Counted from the stretch's first letter, positions 8,214 to 18,012 are shown. The stretch is DNA of 64,000 bases from Alphaproteobacteria bacterium (GCA_033344895.1 JAWPMN010000001.1:4348001-4412000), one strand, 5' to 3'. Numbers and translations are program-made. Notes: generated from the letters alone by a model not told the origin.

Positions 8214-10034
8214 ATGAGTGATCCGTCCTCTGGTCCTTCAGATCCCAATAACTGGCCCGACCCCGTGGAATGGTCGCGGACGATGACCGAAATCGCAGAA
8301 CGCAGCCAGCGCCTAGTGCAGGATTTCCTGGCGCGACAGAACCAGGACGGCGAAAGCCCTCTCGGTCACGGCGACCCGCTCAACATCGGCCAGACCTTTC
8401 TTGAAATGACTCAGGCCATGATGATGAATCCCGGCGCTGTCATGCAGGCCAATTTCAATCTGTGGTCCGACTACATGAACCTTTGGGCCTCCACGACACG
8501 CAAGATGCTCGGCCAGGACAGCGAAACGCTGATCGAGCCAGCCCGCGACGACCGACGCTTCAAGGACGCAACCTGGTCGGAGAACGCGCTGTTCGACTAC
8601 ATAAAGCAGTCCTATCTGCTCACAGCGCGCTGGATGCAATCCACCGTCCACGACGTCGAAGGTCTGGACGACAAGACCATGAAGAAGGTCGATTTCTACA
8701 CCCGTCAGTTCGCCGATGCGATGGCGCCGACCAACTTCCTGATGACCAACCCGGAAGTGCTGCGCGAGACCCTCGATACGAAGGGCGACAATCTGGTCCG
8801 CGGATTGGAAAACATGCTGTCCGACCTTGAGAAGGGTAAGGGCAAGCTGCGTATATCCATGACGGATGCGGATGCGTTCGAGGTCGGCGGCAACCTTGCG
8901 ACCAGCCCGGGACAGGTCGTCTATCAGAACGACCTGATCCAGCTGATCCAGTACGCCCCGACGACCAAAACCGTGCACAAGGTGCCGCTGCTCATCGTGC
9001 CACCCTGGATCAACAAGTTCTACATCCTGGATTTACGGGAGAAGAACAGCTTCATCAAATGGGCCGTCGGTCAGGGCCTGACCGTCTATGTCATTTCCTG
9101 GGTCAATCCGGACCGCGAACTCGCGAACAAGTCGTTCAGCGACTACATGCTGGAAGGTCCGCTGACCGCCATCGATCAGATTGAAAAGATTACCGGGGAG
9201 CCGTCGGTCAACATGATCGGCTACTGCCTGGGCGGCACGCTGACGGCCGCGACGCTGGCCTACCTGCAGGCAAAGGGGCAGCAGAACAGGGTCAAGTCGG
9301 TCACCTATTTCACGACAATGATCGACTTTGCCGAGGCCGGGGAACTGGAAGTCTTCATCGATGAGGAACAGCTGGCCGCCCTTGAGGCAAAGATGAACGA
9401 GCGCGGCTATCTGGAAGGCACCGAGATGGCCACGACCTTCAACATGCTGCGGGCCAACGACCTGATCTGGTCCTTTGTCGTGAACAACTATCTGATGGGC
9501 AAGGACCCCTTCCCCTTCGACCTGCTGTATTGGAACAGCGATTCAACCCGCATGCCTGCGGCGATGCATTCCTTCTATCTGCGCAAGATGTATCTGGAGA
9601 ATGCGCTGATCGAGCCAGGCGGGATCGAACTGGACGGTGTGCCGATCGACCTTACCAAGGTGAAGACACCGACTTTCGTGCTGTCCACGCGCGAAGACCA
9701 TATCGCGCCGTGGAAATCGACCTATGCCGCTGTGAACACCTATGCCGGCCCGGTGAAATTCTGCCTCGCCGGCTCCGGCCATATCGCGGGCGTGATCAAC
9801 CCACCCAACCCGGACAAGCCGAAATACGGATACTGGCTTTATAACCGCAAGGTGAAGGACCCGGACGCGTGGCTGGAAAAAGCCACCCAGCACGAAGGGT
9901 CATGGTGGCCGGAATGGAAGAAATGGCTGGAGAAGTCGGCGGGCCCACAGGTCGAAGCCCGTGAACCGGGCTGCGGCAAGGTCGAGCCGATCGAGCCGGC
10001 TCCCGGATCTTACGTGAAGACCAGGATCGTGTGA
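8214..10034 (+). CDS. phaC: Class I poly(3-hydroxyalkanoate) synthase PhaC
   Basis: It polymerises (R)-3-hydroxyacyl-CoA into polyhydroxyalkanoate at the granule surface. The start is placed at the ATG at 8214, after a GAAGGGAG ribosome binding site at about 8198-8204. This gives 606 residues, the normal class I length; the frame stays open upstream but without support. The modified lipase box GYCLGG contains the catalytic Cys338. Asp495 (REDHIAPW) and His523 (GSGHIAG) complete the triad. No phaA, phaB or phasin gene is adjacent, so precursor supply must be encoded elsewhere. Confidence 0.95.
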   Translation: MSDPSSGPSDPNNWPDPVEWSRTMTEIAERSQRLVQDFLARQNQDGESPLGHGDPLNIGQTFLEMTQAMMMNPGAVMQANFNLWSDYMNLWASTTRKMLGQDSETLIEPARDDRRFKDATWSENALFDYIKQSYLLTARWMQSTVHDVEGLDDKTMKKVDFYTRQFADAMAPTNFLMTNPEVLRETLDTKGDNLVRGLENMLSDLEKGKGKLRISMTDADAFEVGGNLATSPGQVVYQNDLIQLIQYAPTTKTVHKVPLLIVPPWINKFYILDLREKNSFIKWAVGQGLTVYVISWVNPDRELANKSFSDYMLEGPLTAIDQIEKITGEPSVNMIGYCLGGTLTAATLAYLQAKGQQNRVKSVTYFTTMIDFAEAGELEVFIDEEQLAALEAKMNERGYLEGTEMATTFNMLRANDLIWSFVVNNYLMGKDPFPFDLLYWNSDSTRMPAAMHSFYLRKMYLENALIEPGGIELDGVPIDLTKVKTPTFVLSTREDHIAPWKSTYAAVNTYAGPVKFCLAGSGHIAGVINPPNPDKPKYGYWLYNRKVKDPDAWLEKATQHEGSWWPEWKKWLEKSAGPQVEAREPGCGKVEPIEPAPGSYVKTRIV

Positions 10035-10133
10035 TCGATCAAATTTGTCCGACATTGTATCTATCCCAAACCGATCATTAACGATCTGCTGTCAATTTGG
10101 CATGACAGGTTCAGATCGATTGGGAGTGGTACA

Positions 10134-11285
10134 GTGGGCAAATCGATTATTCTGGAGCGCAAGGAAGGCGAAAAGTCCGACGGTTTTCTCGATCAGGAGC
10201 TCATCCTCTTCGGACCGGGCGACGGTGAAACCGCCCAAAGACTGCGCAGCGCAATGTCCGCGGAGTTCGAGGTGTCAACGCCGAAGACTTCGCTGGATTT
10301 CATGCGAACGATTGCGGAATCCAAGGGGCGTTTCGCCTGCGTGATCCTGGATATGACAGCGGGGCACGGCCGAAATCCGGAGCTTGTCCTCAAGGACGCC
10401 ATCCGTCATCTCGATGCCCGCCCCGAAGGTCCTTCGGCGAAGCTTGTCGTTCTGTCGGAAACCATGGATCAGGCGGTCGCCATCCAGGAAAGCTTTCGCC
10501 GCGTCGACCGATCGATTGTCCGGCCCGAAAGCTGGGGCGACATCTACGCTGCAACCGCGAATGCCCTGACGGTCCGTGACGAGATTTCCTGGGAGAATTT
10601 GAGCCCCATCCAGCGCGGTCTGCTGAAACAAACCCGGCGCAACATCGCCAAGCTGCAGGAAAGCACCGCCCAGGGGGCCGCACTGGAGCAGGACACCCTG
10701 GCGGAGATCTCCGGGCAGTTGATCCGGGCCGCCTCCGGCGGTGAACTGATTGGCGCCATGGACGCCCTGAGATCGCATCATGCGGACACGTTCGGCCACA
10801 GCCTCAAGGTCGCGGGCTGGATGACGACCTTCGGCATGCATCTCGGTTTTCGCAAGACGGATATGGAGGTCGTCGCGCAGGGCGGCCTCTGCCACGACCT
10901 GGGCAAATGGGTGGTCCCCAATGAAATCCTGTCCTCGCCGAACCGACTCTCCCCGGAGGAACTGGAGATCATGCGCCGTCATCCCGACGGCGCCCGGGTG
11001 ACATTGGAAAAGACAGACTGGCTATCCTTCCCGGTCCGGGCCTGCATGGAAATGCACCACGAGAAACTGGATGGCACCGGCTACCCCTATGGCCTGAAAG
11101 GTGCGGAAATTCATGAGCTGGCGCTGATCTGCGCCATCGCGGATGTGTTCTCGGCCCTGACCGAAAGGCGCTCCTACAAGCCTGCCATGTCCAAGCAGAA
11201 GGCCTTCAACATCATGGATGAGATGGTGGCGAACGGCCATCTCGACGGTCCCCTTCTTGAGAAGTTCAAGGAAGTGGCCAGCTGA
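10134..11285 (+). CDS. HD-GYP domain protein with degenerate receiver-like N-terminus
   Basis: This is a predicted cyclic-di-GMP phosphodiesterase. The start is a GTG at 10134 after GGGAG at 10121-10125, giving 383 residues. Residues about 22-147 have a receiver-like alternation of strands and helices with an Asp at 73 (VILDM), but the acidic pocket and Lys expected of an active receiver are not evident. The HD-GYP domain occupies about 205-380: HSLKVAGW, the HD pair at 254-255 (CHDLGK), and HHEKLDGTGYP at 308-318, which retains the GYP signature. It stands alone between phaC and a DUF2189 gene. Confidence 0.85.
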   Translation: MGKSIILERKEGEKSDGFLDQELILFGPGDGETAQRLRSAMSAEFEVSTPKTSLDFMRTIAESKGRFACVILDMTAGHGRNPELVLKDAIRHLDARPEGPSAKLVVLSETMDQAVAIQESFRRVDRSIVRPESWGDIYAATANALTVRDEISWENLSPIQRGLLKQTRRNIAKLQESTAQGAALEQDTLAEISGQLIRAASGGELIGAMDALRSHHADTFGHSLKVAGWMTTFGMHLGFRKTDMEVVAQGGLCHDLGKWVVPNEILSSPNRLSPEELEIMRRHPDGARVTLEKTDWLSFPVRACMEMHHEKLDGTGYPYGLKGAEIHELALICAIADVFSALTERRSYKPAMSKQKAFNIMDEMVANGHLDGPLLEKFKEVAS

Positions 11286-11313
11286 TTACCGACATACCGC
11301 CAAGTCGACGGAC

Positions 11314-11340
11314 ACCGCCGGGAAGAAAGCGCCCGGCGGT
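11314..11340 (+). terminator. Putative terminator hairpin after the HD-GYP gene
   Basis: A perfect 9-bp inverted repeat (ACCGCCGGG / CCCGGCGGT) with a 9-nt loop lies 28 nt after the stop codon at 11285. No strong T-tract follows, so it may be a weak or Rho-assisted terminator. Confidence 0.5.
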
Positions 11341-11445
11341 TACACAGGTGCGTAAAGTCGTGAAATGACAAACATTCAAAACTAGCATAGTATACGTATG
11401 GATTCGCTTCCGGCTCCCTCTGATAACTGAAAGGGAGGTATCGAG

Positions 11446-12309
11446 ATGCAGGCCATACGAAATCCAATCGAAGTGGGCATCGATGCCCTGAAGAATGCCG
11501 GGGCGGACCTGATGTCCGTCGCGGATGCCATGCATGGCGAGGCGGTTCATAACCGAACCGGTGTCCCCGTCGTGAAACGGATCGGCGTCGCGGACGTCCG
11601 GGCCGCGCTGAAGGCGGGGCTGGACGATTTCGCTGCCTGTCGGACCGACGTCGTCTTCATCTGTTTGATCTACCCCATCGTCGGCATATTGCTGGCCCGG
11701 GCGGCCCTGCACTATTCCATGCTGCCGCTCCTGTTCCCGGCCGCATCCGGCTTCGCGTTGCTGGCGCCTCTGGCGGCAATCGGGCTCTACGAGATGAGTC
11801 GCCGCCGGGAACTGGGACTTGAGGTGAAATGGTCCAGCGCCTTCGGGCTCATCGCATCCCCGCGTTTCGGTGCCATGCTGATCTTCGGTCTGGGGCTGAT
11901 TGCCGTCTTCATGACCTGGCTGGCCGTAGCGCATATGCTCTACAGCGCCACTTTGGGGCCGGAACCGCCGACCTCGATCATCGGATTTGCCGATGACATC
12001 CTGACGACAGGTGCTGGGTGGACCATGATGGTGCTTGGCACAGCCATCGGCTTCGTGTTTGCGCTCGCGGTCTTCGCCGTCAGCGTCGTCTCCTTCCCGT
12101 TGATGCTGGACCGGAATGTCGGCCTGGGCACCGCGGTTGCGACCTCGATCCGCGTGGTCAGCCGCAATCCGCGACCGATGGCGGTCTGGGCTTTCATACT
12201 GGCCGCCGGCCTTGTGATCGGAACGATTCCCTTCTTCCTGGGACTGATCGTCATTCTGCCGATCCTGGGCCATGCGACATGGCACATCTACCGCAAGACG
12301 GTCGCCTGA
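11446..12309 (+). CDS. DUF2189 domain-containing integral membrane protein
   Basis: This 287-residue inner-membrane protein has about six hydrophobic segments between residues 65 and 280. The N-terminal soluble part ends in DVRAALKAGLDDFAACRTDVVF, followed by a first membrane segment containing GILLARA. The pattern fits the DUF2189 family (predicted integral membrane proteins of unknown function, common in alphaproteobacteria). A GGGAGG ribosome binding site (11430-11436) precedes the ATG. The 160-nt upstream region is AT-rich around 11370-11400 and may hold its promoter. No function can be inferred from context. Confidence 0.82.
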   Translation: MQAIRNPIEVGIDALKNAGADLMSVADAMHGEAVHNRTGVPVVKRIGVADVRAALKAGLDDFAACRTDVVFICLIYPIVGILLARAALHYSMLPLLFPAASGFALLAPLAAIGLYEMSRRRELGLEVKWSSAFGLIASPRFGAMLIFGLGLIAVFMTWLAVAHMLYSATLGPEPPTSIIGFADDILTTGAGWTMMVLGTAIGFVFALAVFAVSVVSFPLMLDRNVGLGTAVATSIRVVSRNPRPMAVWAFILAAGLVIGTIPFFLGLIVILPILGHATWHIYRKTVA

Positions 12310-12419
12310 TCGCTCCGTTCGGGGGCAGGAGTTGAACAGCCTGTCCCCGAATTCCTGTTCCGGGTACAGGCTTTTGCGTTAGGGTCCGGCACCTCGTCCC
12401 CAAACGGAGTGCCGACCCC

Positions 12420-14375
12420 GTGACACTTGTCGAAGACTTTCCGCACCGCGTCGTCGAACACACGGATATGGGTATCCGCCTGCCCGACGGCACCCGCCTC
12501 TCCGCGCGCGTCTGGTTACCCGAAGGCGCCGACGAAAATCCGGTTCCGGCCATTCTGGAATATCTTCCCTATCGCAAGACGGATGGTACCTTGGTCCGCG
12601 ATCAGGGCATGCATCCATACTTCGCCGGACATGGCTATGCCTGTCTGCGCGTCGACAGGCGCGGCTGCGGTGACAGCGAAGGCCTGTTTGACGACGAATA
12701 TTCCCCTCAGGAACTGCAGGACGGGGTCGATATCATCGCCTGGATCGCGAACCAGCCATGGTGCAGCGGCGCGGTCGGGATTCAGGGGATATCCTGGGGC
12801 GGCTTCAACGGATTGCAGATTGCCGCCCTCAAGCCGCCCGCTCTGAAAGCGGTCATTACCATCGGAACAACCGTCGACCGCTATGCCGACGACATTCATT
12901 ACAAGGGCGGCATTCAGCTGACGGAGAATATCGGCTGGGCGGCCACGGTCCTGTCCTGGTTCTCGATGCCGCCCGATCCGGCCATCGTTGGCGACAAGTG
13001 GCGGGAGATGTGGCTGGAGCGGCTGGAGAACACGCCGTTTCTGGCCGAAACCTGGCTGCGTCACCGCGACAGGGACGCCTATTGGAAGCATGGCTCGGTC
13101 TGCGAGGATTTCGCTGCCATCGAGGCCCCCGTTCTGGCGATCGGCGGCTATCTGGACGGCTACCGCAATGCAATGGCGCATCTCGCCGAAAACCTGCCCG
13201 GAACGGTCAAGGCCATCGCCGGGCCGTGGGGTCACAAGTATCCGCATATCTCGCATATCGAACCCGCGATGGGCTATCTGCAGGAGGCCCTGCGTTGGTG
13301 GGATCAATGGCTGAAAGGGATCGATACCGGGGTTGAAGACGACCCCGCTTACCGCGCCTATGTCATGGACAGTGTCGTCCCCTCCGTAAGCCAGTCCGAA
13401 CGCCCCGGCGTCTGGCTGGCGGAAGCCGCCTGGCCACCGACCAATGTGCAGGCGCATCCCGTGATGCTCGGCGATGCCGACATTCCGTTCGATCTGGCCT
13501 GCGGCCGCGGTTGCGGCGAATACTTCACCTTCGGATTCGGACCAGGCGAACTGCCCGGCGACCAGCAGCAGGATGATGCCCGATCCGCCTGTTTCGACTT
13601 CGACCCTCCGCCGGGCGAGACCGTTCTGCTGGGTCGTGCCGGGTTCCGTGCCAGGGTCCGGTCGGACCAGCCCGCCGCGCAATTGATCGTCCGGCTCTGC
13701 GATCTGCGTCCGGACGGAACTTCCGCCCTGATCGCCCACGGCATGCTGGATCTGCGCCGACGGGACAGTATGGAGCATCCGTCGGACATGCCGATCGGAG
13801 AGGACGTCACAGTCGCAATCGATCTGGATCAATGCGCCTATCGCCTGCCGGAAGGCCACCGCCTGCGCCTCGCCCTGTCCAGCAGCTACTGGCCATTTGT
13901 CTGGCCGGAGGCGACCCCCGTCCACCTGGCGGTAACGGATGCGCAGGTCACCTTGCCCGTTCGCTCCGGCCCGGAAATCCCATGGAATGCGCCACCGCCC
14001 GAAAGCGCCCGCCCCCGCCGCCGCCGCATCCTTCGTCCAGGCGAGGAGACGAAGGAATGGACGAAGGATGCGCAGGGCCGATCCGTCCTGACCATCGCCT
14101 CCGACGAGGGTGAAATCGAAGATCTGGAGAACGGCCTGATTGCCACCTGCACCCTCAAAGAGGTCTGGACCCTGGACGAAAGCGACCCATCCAGCGCCCA
14201 TGTCCGCATAGACTGGACCCGCGGCATGGCCCGTGGCGACTGGTCGGTGCGAACCGAGACCTCTACGGAGATGCAGGCGACAGCGACGGGCTACGAAGCG
14301 AGTTATCGCCTCGAAGCATTCGAGGGGGAGGACCGGGTGTTCGTGCAGAAGTTTAACGCGACCGTTCCCCGGTAA
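12420..14375 (+). CDS. CocE/NonD family hydrolase (X-Pro dipeptidyl-peptidase-like)
   Basis: This is a serine hydrolase of the cocaine esterase / X-Pro dipeptidyl-peptidase group, 651 residues. The alpha/beta-hydrolase domain (1-350) contains the nucleophile Ser125 in GISWGG, an acid in IGGYLDGYRN and a His in GPWGHKYPH. The C-terminal half (about 370-620) is the jelly-roll domain typical of the family (substrate-access cap). The GTG at 12420 is used with GGAG at 12406-12409; an in-frame ATG at 12468 is an alternative. The natural substrate is unknown; family members hydrolyse acyl esters or peptides. No signal peptide is seen, so it is probably cytoplasmic. Confidence 0.88.
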   Translation: MTLVEDFPHRVVEHTDMGIRLPDGTRLSARVWLPEGADENPVPAILEYLPYRKTDGTLVRDQGMHPYFAGHGYACLRVDRRGCGDSEGLFDDEYSPQELQDGVDIIAWIANQPWCSGAVGIQGISWGGFNGLQIAALKPPALKAVITIGTTVDRYADDIHYKGGIQLTENIGWAATVLSWFSMPPDPAIVGDKWREMWLERLENTPFLAETWLRHRDRDAYWKHGSVCEDFAAIEAPVLAIGGYLDGYRNAMAHLAENLPGTVKAIAGPWGHKYPHISHIEPAMGYLQEALRWWDQWLKGIDTGVEDDPAYRAYVMDSVVPSVSQSERPGVWLAEAAWPPTNVQAHPVMLGDADIPFDLACGRGCGEYFTFGFGPGELPGDQQQDDARSACFDFDPPPGETVLLGRAGFRARVRSDQPAAQLIVRLCDLRPDGTSALIAHGMLDLRRRDSMEHPSDMPIGEDVTVAIDLDQCAYRLPEGHRLRLALSSSYWPFVWPEATPVHLAVTDAQVTLPVRSGPEIPWNAPPPESARPRRRRILRPGEETKEWTKDAQGRSVLTIASDEGEIEDLENGLIATCTLKEVWTLDESDPSSAHVRIDWTRGMARGDWSVRTETSTEMQATATGYEASYRLEAFEGEDRVFVQKFNATVPR

Positions 14376-14391
14376 GGCCCCCTCACCCCGG

Positions 14392-14411
14392 CCTCTCCCT
14401 CCAGGGAGAGG
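14392..14411 (+). terminator. Hairpin after the CocE-type hydrolase gene
   Basis: The inverted repeat CCTCTCCCT / AGGGAGAGG lies 17 nt beyond the stop at 14375. It may act as the terminator, or be one more member of the interspersed palindromes that fill this intergenic region. Confidence 0.45.
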
Positions 14412-14430
14412 GAGGACGCCCCACCGTCGT

Positions 14431-14714
14431 GCTCCTGCGAAAGCAGGAGCCTTCTAAGCTTGGGCAATACCGCGTATCCACCAAGGTTCCTGCTTTCGCA
14501 GGAACACGGCAGTGCAATCCACTCGTCATTCCCGCCAAGCCAGAGCCGTCGGCGAGGTGGTTGCCTGCCGCCCTGGACCACGGGTTATGCGAGAAGTGTC
14601 CCCAGCGTCCCCTCTGCGGCATCTACACCGCGCTCCTGCGAAAGCAGGAGCCTTCCTGATACAGGCTACAGCGGCTGATCCACCAAGGTTCCTGCTTTCG
14701 CAGGAACACGGCAG
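14431..14714. repeat. REP/BIME-like array of four hairpins in two tandem A-B pairs
   Basis: Element A (GCTCCTGCGAAAGCAGGAGC core) occurs at 14431-14453 and 14632-14654. Element B (TTCCTGCTTTCGCAGGAA core) occurs at 14476-14512 and 14678-14714. Within each pair A and B are inverted copies of the same palindrome, a 7-bp CTCCTGC stem closed by a GAAA or TTTC tetraloop, and they are 22-23 nt apart. The two B copies are identical over 37 nt and the A copies over 23 nt. This is the layout of bacterial interspersed mosaic elements. The remaining sequence between 14376 and 14720 shows no gene. Confidence 0.8.
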
Positions 14715-14720
14715 CACCGC

Positions 14721-16178
14721 CTAACCGTCCAGCTTCGACTTCAGCAACTGGTTGACCATGGCGGGGTTGGCCTGACCCTTGGTGGCCTTCATCACCTGAC
14801 CGACAAACCAACCGATCAGGCCGGTCTTGCCGCCGCGATAGGCATCGACCTGGCCGGGATTGTCCGCGATCAGCGTGTCGATGATGCCTTCCAGTTCCCC
14901 GGTATCGGAAATCTGCTTCAGGCCCTTCGCCTCGACGATTTCGGCGGCCGGCTTTCCGGTTTCCAGCATCTCGTCGAAGACCTCCTTGGCGATCTTGCCT
15001 GAGATGGTGCCGTCCTTGATCAGTTTGACCAGACCGCCCAGCCCTTCGGCATCGATCCGGATCTCGTCCAGGCTCTGCCCGGTCTTGTTCAGGCGGCCGA
15101 ACAATTCGACGGTCAGCCAGTTCGCGGCCAGCTTGGCATCGCCGCCGGCTTTCGCCGCGGTCTCGAAAAAGTCTGCCGTTTCACGCTCGGCCACCAGAAC
15201 GCCCGCGTCATAGGCGCTCAACCCGTAATCCTTCATGAAACGGTGCTTCTTGGGATCCGGCAGTTCCGGCAGGCCTTCGCGGCAGCCATCGACATAGGCA
15301 TCGTCGAACTCCACCGGAAGTAGGTCCGGGTCCGGGAAGTAACGATAGTCGTGGGCGTCCTCCTTGGTGCGCATCGACCGTGTCTCGCCCTTGTTCGGAT
15401 CGAACAGGCGGGTTTCCTGCACCACCGTGCCGCCGCTTTCGATCAGGCGAATCTGGCGTTTTGCCTCGACCTCGGCGGCCTGCCGGATGAAGCGCAGGGA
15501 GTTGACGTTCTTAACCTCGGCCCGCGTACCCAGCGGATCGCCCGGCTTGCGCACCGACACGTTGATATCGGCCCGCATCGAGCCTTCCTGCATGTTCCCG
15601 TCGCAGGAGCCGATATAGCGCAGGATGGACCGAAGCTTGCCGACATAGGCCGATGCCTCGTCGGGCGAGCGGATGTCAGGCTTGGACACAATCTCCATCA
15701 GCGGGACGCCGGCGCGGTTCAGATCGATCAGCGTCTTTTCCGGAACCTGATCATGGATCGACTTTCCGGCATCCTGTTCCAGGTGCAGCCGCTCGATTCC
15801 GATCCTGCGGACCTCGCCATCCTCCATGTCGATCTCGATCTCGCCCTCGCCGATGATCGGCTCCTCGTACTGGCTGATCTGATAGCCCTGGGGCAGATCG
15901 GGATAGAAGTAATTCTTGCGCGCGAAGACGGACCGCTTGTTGACCTTTGCGTTCAGCGCCAGCCCGGTACGCACGGCCTGGCGGATCGCCTCGGCATTCA
16001 CCACCGGCAGCATGCCCGGCATGGCCGCGTCGACCAGGGACACCTGACTGTTCGGTTCGGCCCCGAAATCGGTCGGCGCGCCCGAAAACAGCTTTGCCTT
16101 AGACGTGACCTGGGCATGGACTTCCATGCCGATTACCACTTCCCATTCCCCGGTCTTACCCTTGAGTCTGTACGCCAT
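14721..16178 (-). CDS. gatB: Aspartyl/glutamyl-tRNA(Asn/Gln) amidotransferase subunit B
   Basis: This is the B subunit of the GatCAB amidotransferase, which converts misacylated Glu-tRNA(Gln) or Asp-tRNA(Asn) to the correct amide form. The 485-residue protein matches the family length. It begins [15 protein letters not shown] and has the [18 protein letters not shown] and [14 protein letters not shown] motifs of the kinase-like domain, with the YqeY/tail domain at about 330-485. gatA and gatC, which usually precede it, are not upstream here; the upstream neighbour is a divergent membrane-protein gene. The ATG at 16178 is therefore 144 nt from the divergent start codon. Confidence 0.95.
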   Translation of the reverse strand: MAYRLKGKTGEWEVVIGMEVHAQVTSKAKLFSGAPTDFGAEPNSQVSLVDAAMPGMLPVVNAEAIRQAVRTGLALNAKVNKRSVFARKNYFYPDLPQGYQISQYEEPIIGEGEIEIDMEDGEVRRIGIERLHLEQDAGKSIHDQVPEKTLIDLNRAGVPLMEIVSKPDIRSPDEASAYVGKLRSILRYIGSCDGNMQEGSMRADINVSVRKPGDPLGTRAEVKNVNSLRFIRQAAEVEAKRQIRLIESGGTVVQETRLFDPNKGETRSMRTKEDAHDYRYFPDPDLLPVEFDDAYVDGCREGLPELPDPKKHRFMKDYGLSAYDAGVLVAERETADFFETAAKAGGDAKLAANWLTVELFGRLNKTGQSLDEIRIDAEGLGGLVKLIKDGTISGKIAKEVFDEMLETGKPAAEIVEAKGLKQISDTGELEGIIDTLIADNPGQVDAYRGGKTGLIGWFVGQVMKATKGQANPAMVNQLLKSKLDG

Positions 16179-16321
16179 TGTCCGGCCCGTTTCTGCGGCT
16201 GAAAATCAGAGTGGATCGAATACCGGGCCACGCCGGGCGTGGCAAGGGATGGATGTTTACGGTTTGCCCGCAGAAGGGGTATCCTTGGTATCGCCCGCCA
16301 CCGTTCTGGATGATTTCACGA

Positions 16322-16993
16322 ATGTCCGACTATCGGTTCCTTAGTTTTCTGCCTGGCTGGAGGCAGGAGAACGGTTTCTTTGTCGATTCCCGAGACAGAA
16401 TTGTTTTCTGGGCTGAAAAGGACGGCCCAGGCTATGTTCTGAGCCCCTCGAACGCCGCAAAAATCGCCAAAAGAATGGACGCTAATCGGTATTTTTCTGG
16501 CTGTGCGTTGAGCCTTGGGTTTCTCGTTTTTTTCATCGTAATGACCATCTCACAGGGCGTGACTACATGGCTCGGATTTGCAATCGCAATTGCCTATCTG
16601 GCCGTAATTCAGCTTCTGGATTGGCGTCAGCAAAAATTTCATTCCCCAGCCGCGTTCAAGGCTGATGCGGAGAAACTTTGCTCGCGGAAAGTTCTGATAC
16701 CACGCCCAAAGCCATTCAAGATTCGCCCCTCCGAGAATCTATCTGGTACCCCCTCATCCTTGACCAACCGGTTCTTCGTAATCCTGATGCTGTTTCTTGC
16801 GGGCTCGGCAGGATTATTCGGACTACTTTTCTGGCGAGTAGTATCTGAGCATCCATATTATATTGTTGTGATGTTCTACTCCATTGGCGCTGTAGTTTGG
16901 CTCTACCGCGAACTCACTCGACCGTCGATTTCAACCCAGAACGCTCTTTACGAGATGCGGGAAGACCTCATAGCCGCGACCGAGTCCATGTAG
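16322..16993 (+). CDS. Unrecognised membrane protein, YRFL family (N-module only)
   Basis: I do not recognise this 223-residue protein. It begins MSDYRFLSF and has a short soluble head with NGFFVD..DRI..W....PGY, then two membrane segments (about 55-95), a basic linker with RPKPFKIR (about 128-135), two more membrane segments (150-205) and a TRPSIST tail. The same head, linker (PRPKP) and membrane layout recur in the protein at 23660-25192, so they are paralogues. Base composition is clearly AT-richer than the flanking genes, which suggests acquisition. The next gene downstream resembles the C-terminal half of that larger paralogue. The ATG at 16322 is chosen because it aligns with the start of the paralogue. 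Confidence 0.7.
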   Translation: MSDYRFLSFLPGWRQENGFFVDSRDRIVFWAEKDGPGYVLSPSNAAKIAKRMDANRYFSGCALSLGFLVFFIVMTISQGVTTWLGFAIAIAYLAVIQLLDWRQQKFHSPAAFKADAEKLCSRKVLIPRPKPFKIRPSENLSGTPSSLTNRFFVILMLFLAGSAGLFGLLFWRVVSEHPYYIVVMFYSIGAVVWLYRELTRPSISTQNALYEMREDLIAATESM

Positions 16994-17112
16994 TCCCCTC
17001 CCCGCGCAATGGGAAGGTCGCCCGACGTCCCATGTTTCACTTTCGGTCGGGATGTCACCGCGCTACCCTCCCGTGTCGAAAGCGGGACCGCACGACAACA
17101 AGCGGCACGGGG

Positions 17113-18012
17113 ATGACCGGCGACACCGATTACAAATGGCGGCATGGAAACGCGGCACGGCGGCAATTCGTCAACGGGCTGGGTGATTCCGGGTTCAAGA
17201 CGGCAACGCGCAACTGGCTCACTCCGGTCCTGGCGGCCATGGCGGTGCTGGCAGCGACACTCTATTCGGCATCGAACCTCCTTCCCGTTCTGGCGCCGGT
17301 GGAGATCTATCCGCCGGACCGGCTGGCCAGTGCCTATTGCCGGACGACATTTCGGGGCGCCGACGATTGCTGGCGCAAAGCGGGTGCCCAGAATGAGCCG
17401 ATCCTGTACCGCTGGGAGCGCACGCCGCGTGTCGTAATCCGCGAGATGCCCAAGGGTGCCGACAGTGCGGTCCGGCATCATCTTTATCTGGCACTGCGCG
17501 ACCATCTGAACGTCGCCGGGTTCTCGGATGTGCAGATATCCAAGGACCCACCGGTCAGCCGCAGCGGGACAATCGATATCCGCTTTCCGCCATGGCACAC
17601 GATGCCGGAGGACGTGAAGGAAAAGACCCGGTCGCTGCGCTGGGGGCATTCGAAGGGCAGCATGAACTGGGTCGAACTGTCCCTGAACGCGGAGGCCATT
17701 CGGGACTGGGCCGAGAAGAACACCGGTCCTGGCCGATCCTATGAATCCAATCTGAAATTCTATGCCGAGGCCATGGCGGCTACGGTTCTGGGCCGTGTCG
17801 TCGGGCGCCGTCCGGCCCGGGCGGAGCTCGAATTCCAGGATGTCACGGTATCGCTGGAGACCGCCCTGACGGCCCTGCATTACGCGCCGGATCTGAAGGC
17901 CGGCGCGGATATTCGGGAATCGGTCGCCGCCATCGACAACCTGGCCGAGGGCCTGAGCCAGTCGAAATCCTTCCGAACCTGGCTGGCCGAGCGGCGCGAA
18001 ACAGTCCGCTAG
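17113..18012 (+). CDS. Unrecognised single-pass protein, resembles C-module of YRFL-family protein
   Basis: This is an unrecognised protein of 299 residues from an ATG at 17113. A cytoplasmic basic head is followed by one membrane segment (about residues 36-60), then a large, presumably periplasmic domain. That domain starts with two Cys (AYC, DDC), continues with LYRWERTPRVVI, RHHLYLALRDHLNVAGF and TIDIRFPPW, and ends in helices. By eye the order C..C, L.RW...P.V, RDH...AL..AG, I.IR.P also occurs after the last membrane segment of the protein at 23660-25192. The gene is GC-rich, unlike its partner 119 nt upstream. The long upstream extension of the reading frame lacks a start signal. Confidence 0.65.
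   Translation: MTGDTDYKWRHGNAARRQFVNGLGDSGFKTATRNWLTPVLAAMAVLAATLYSASNLLPVLAPVEIYPPDRLASAYCRTTFRGADDCWRKAGAQNEPILYRWERTPRVVIREMPKGADSAVRHHLYLALRDHLNVAGFSDVQISKDPPVSRSGTIDIRFPPWHTMPEDVKEKTRSLRWGHSKGSMNWVELSLNAEAIRDWAEKNTGPGRSYESNLKFYAEAMAATVLGRVVGRRPARAELEFQDVTVSLETALTALHYAPDLKAGADIRESVAAIDNLAEGLSQSKSFRTWLAERRETVR

Noticed and set aside
10098-10115. Possible sigma-54 promoter before the HD-GYP gene (TGGCATGACAGGTTCA)
   Set aside because: The -24-like TGGCATG is present, but there is no GC at the required 10-nt distance.
12516-14201. 561-codon minus-strand open frame
   Set aside because: It is antisense to the CocE-type hydrolase, which has a full catalytic triad and domain structure on the plus strand.
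14431-14714. Possible CRISPR array
   Set aside because: The repeats are self-complementary hairpins arranged as inverted A-B pairs with only two pairs and unequal spacing; there are no unique spacers of constant length and no cas genes.
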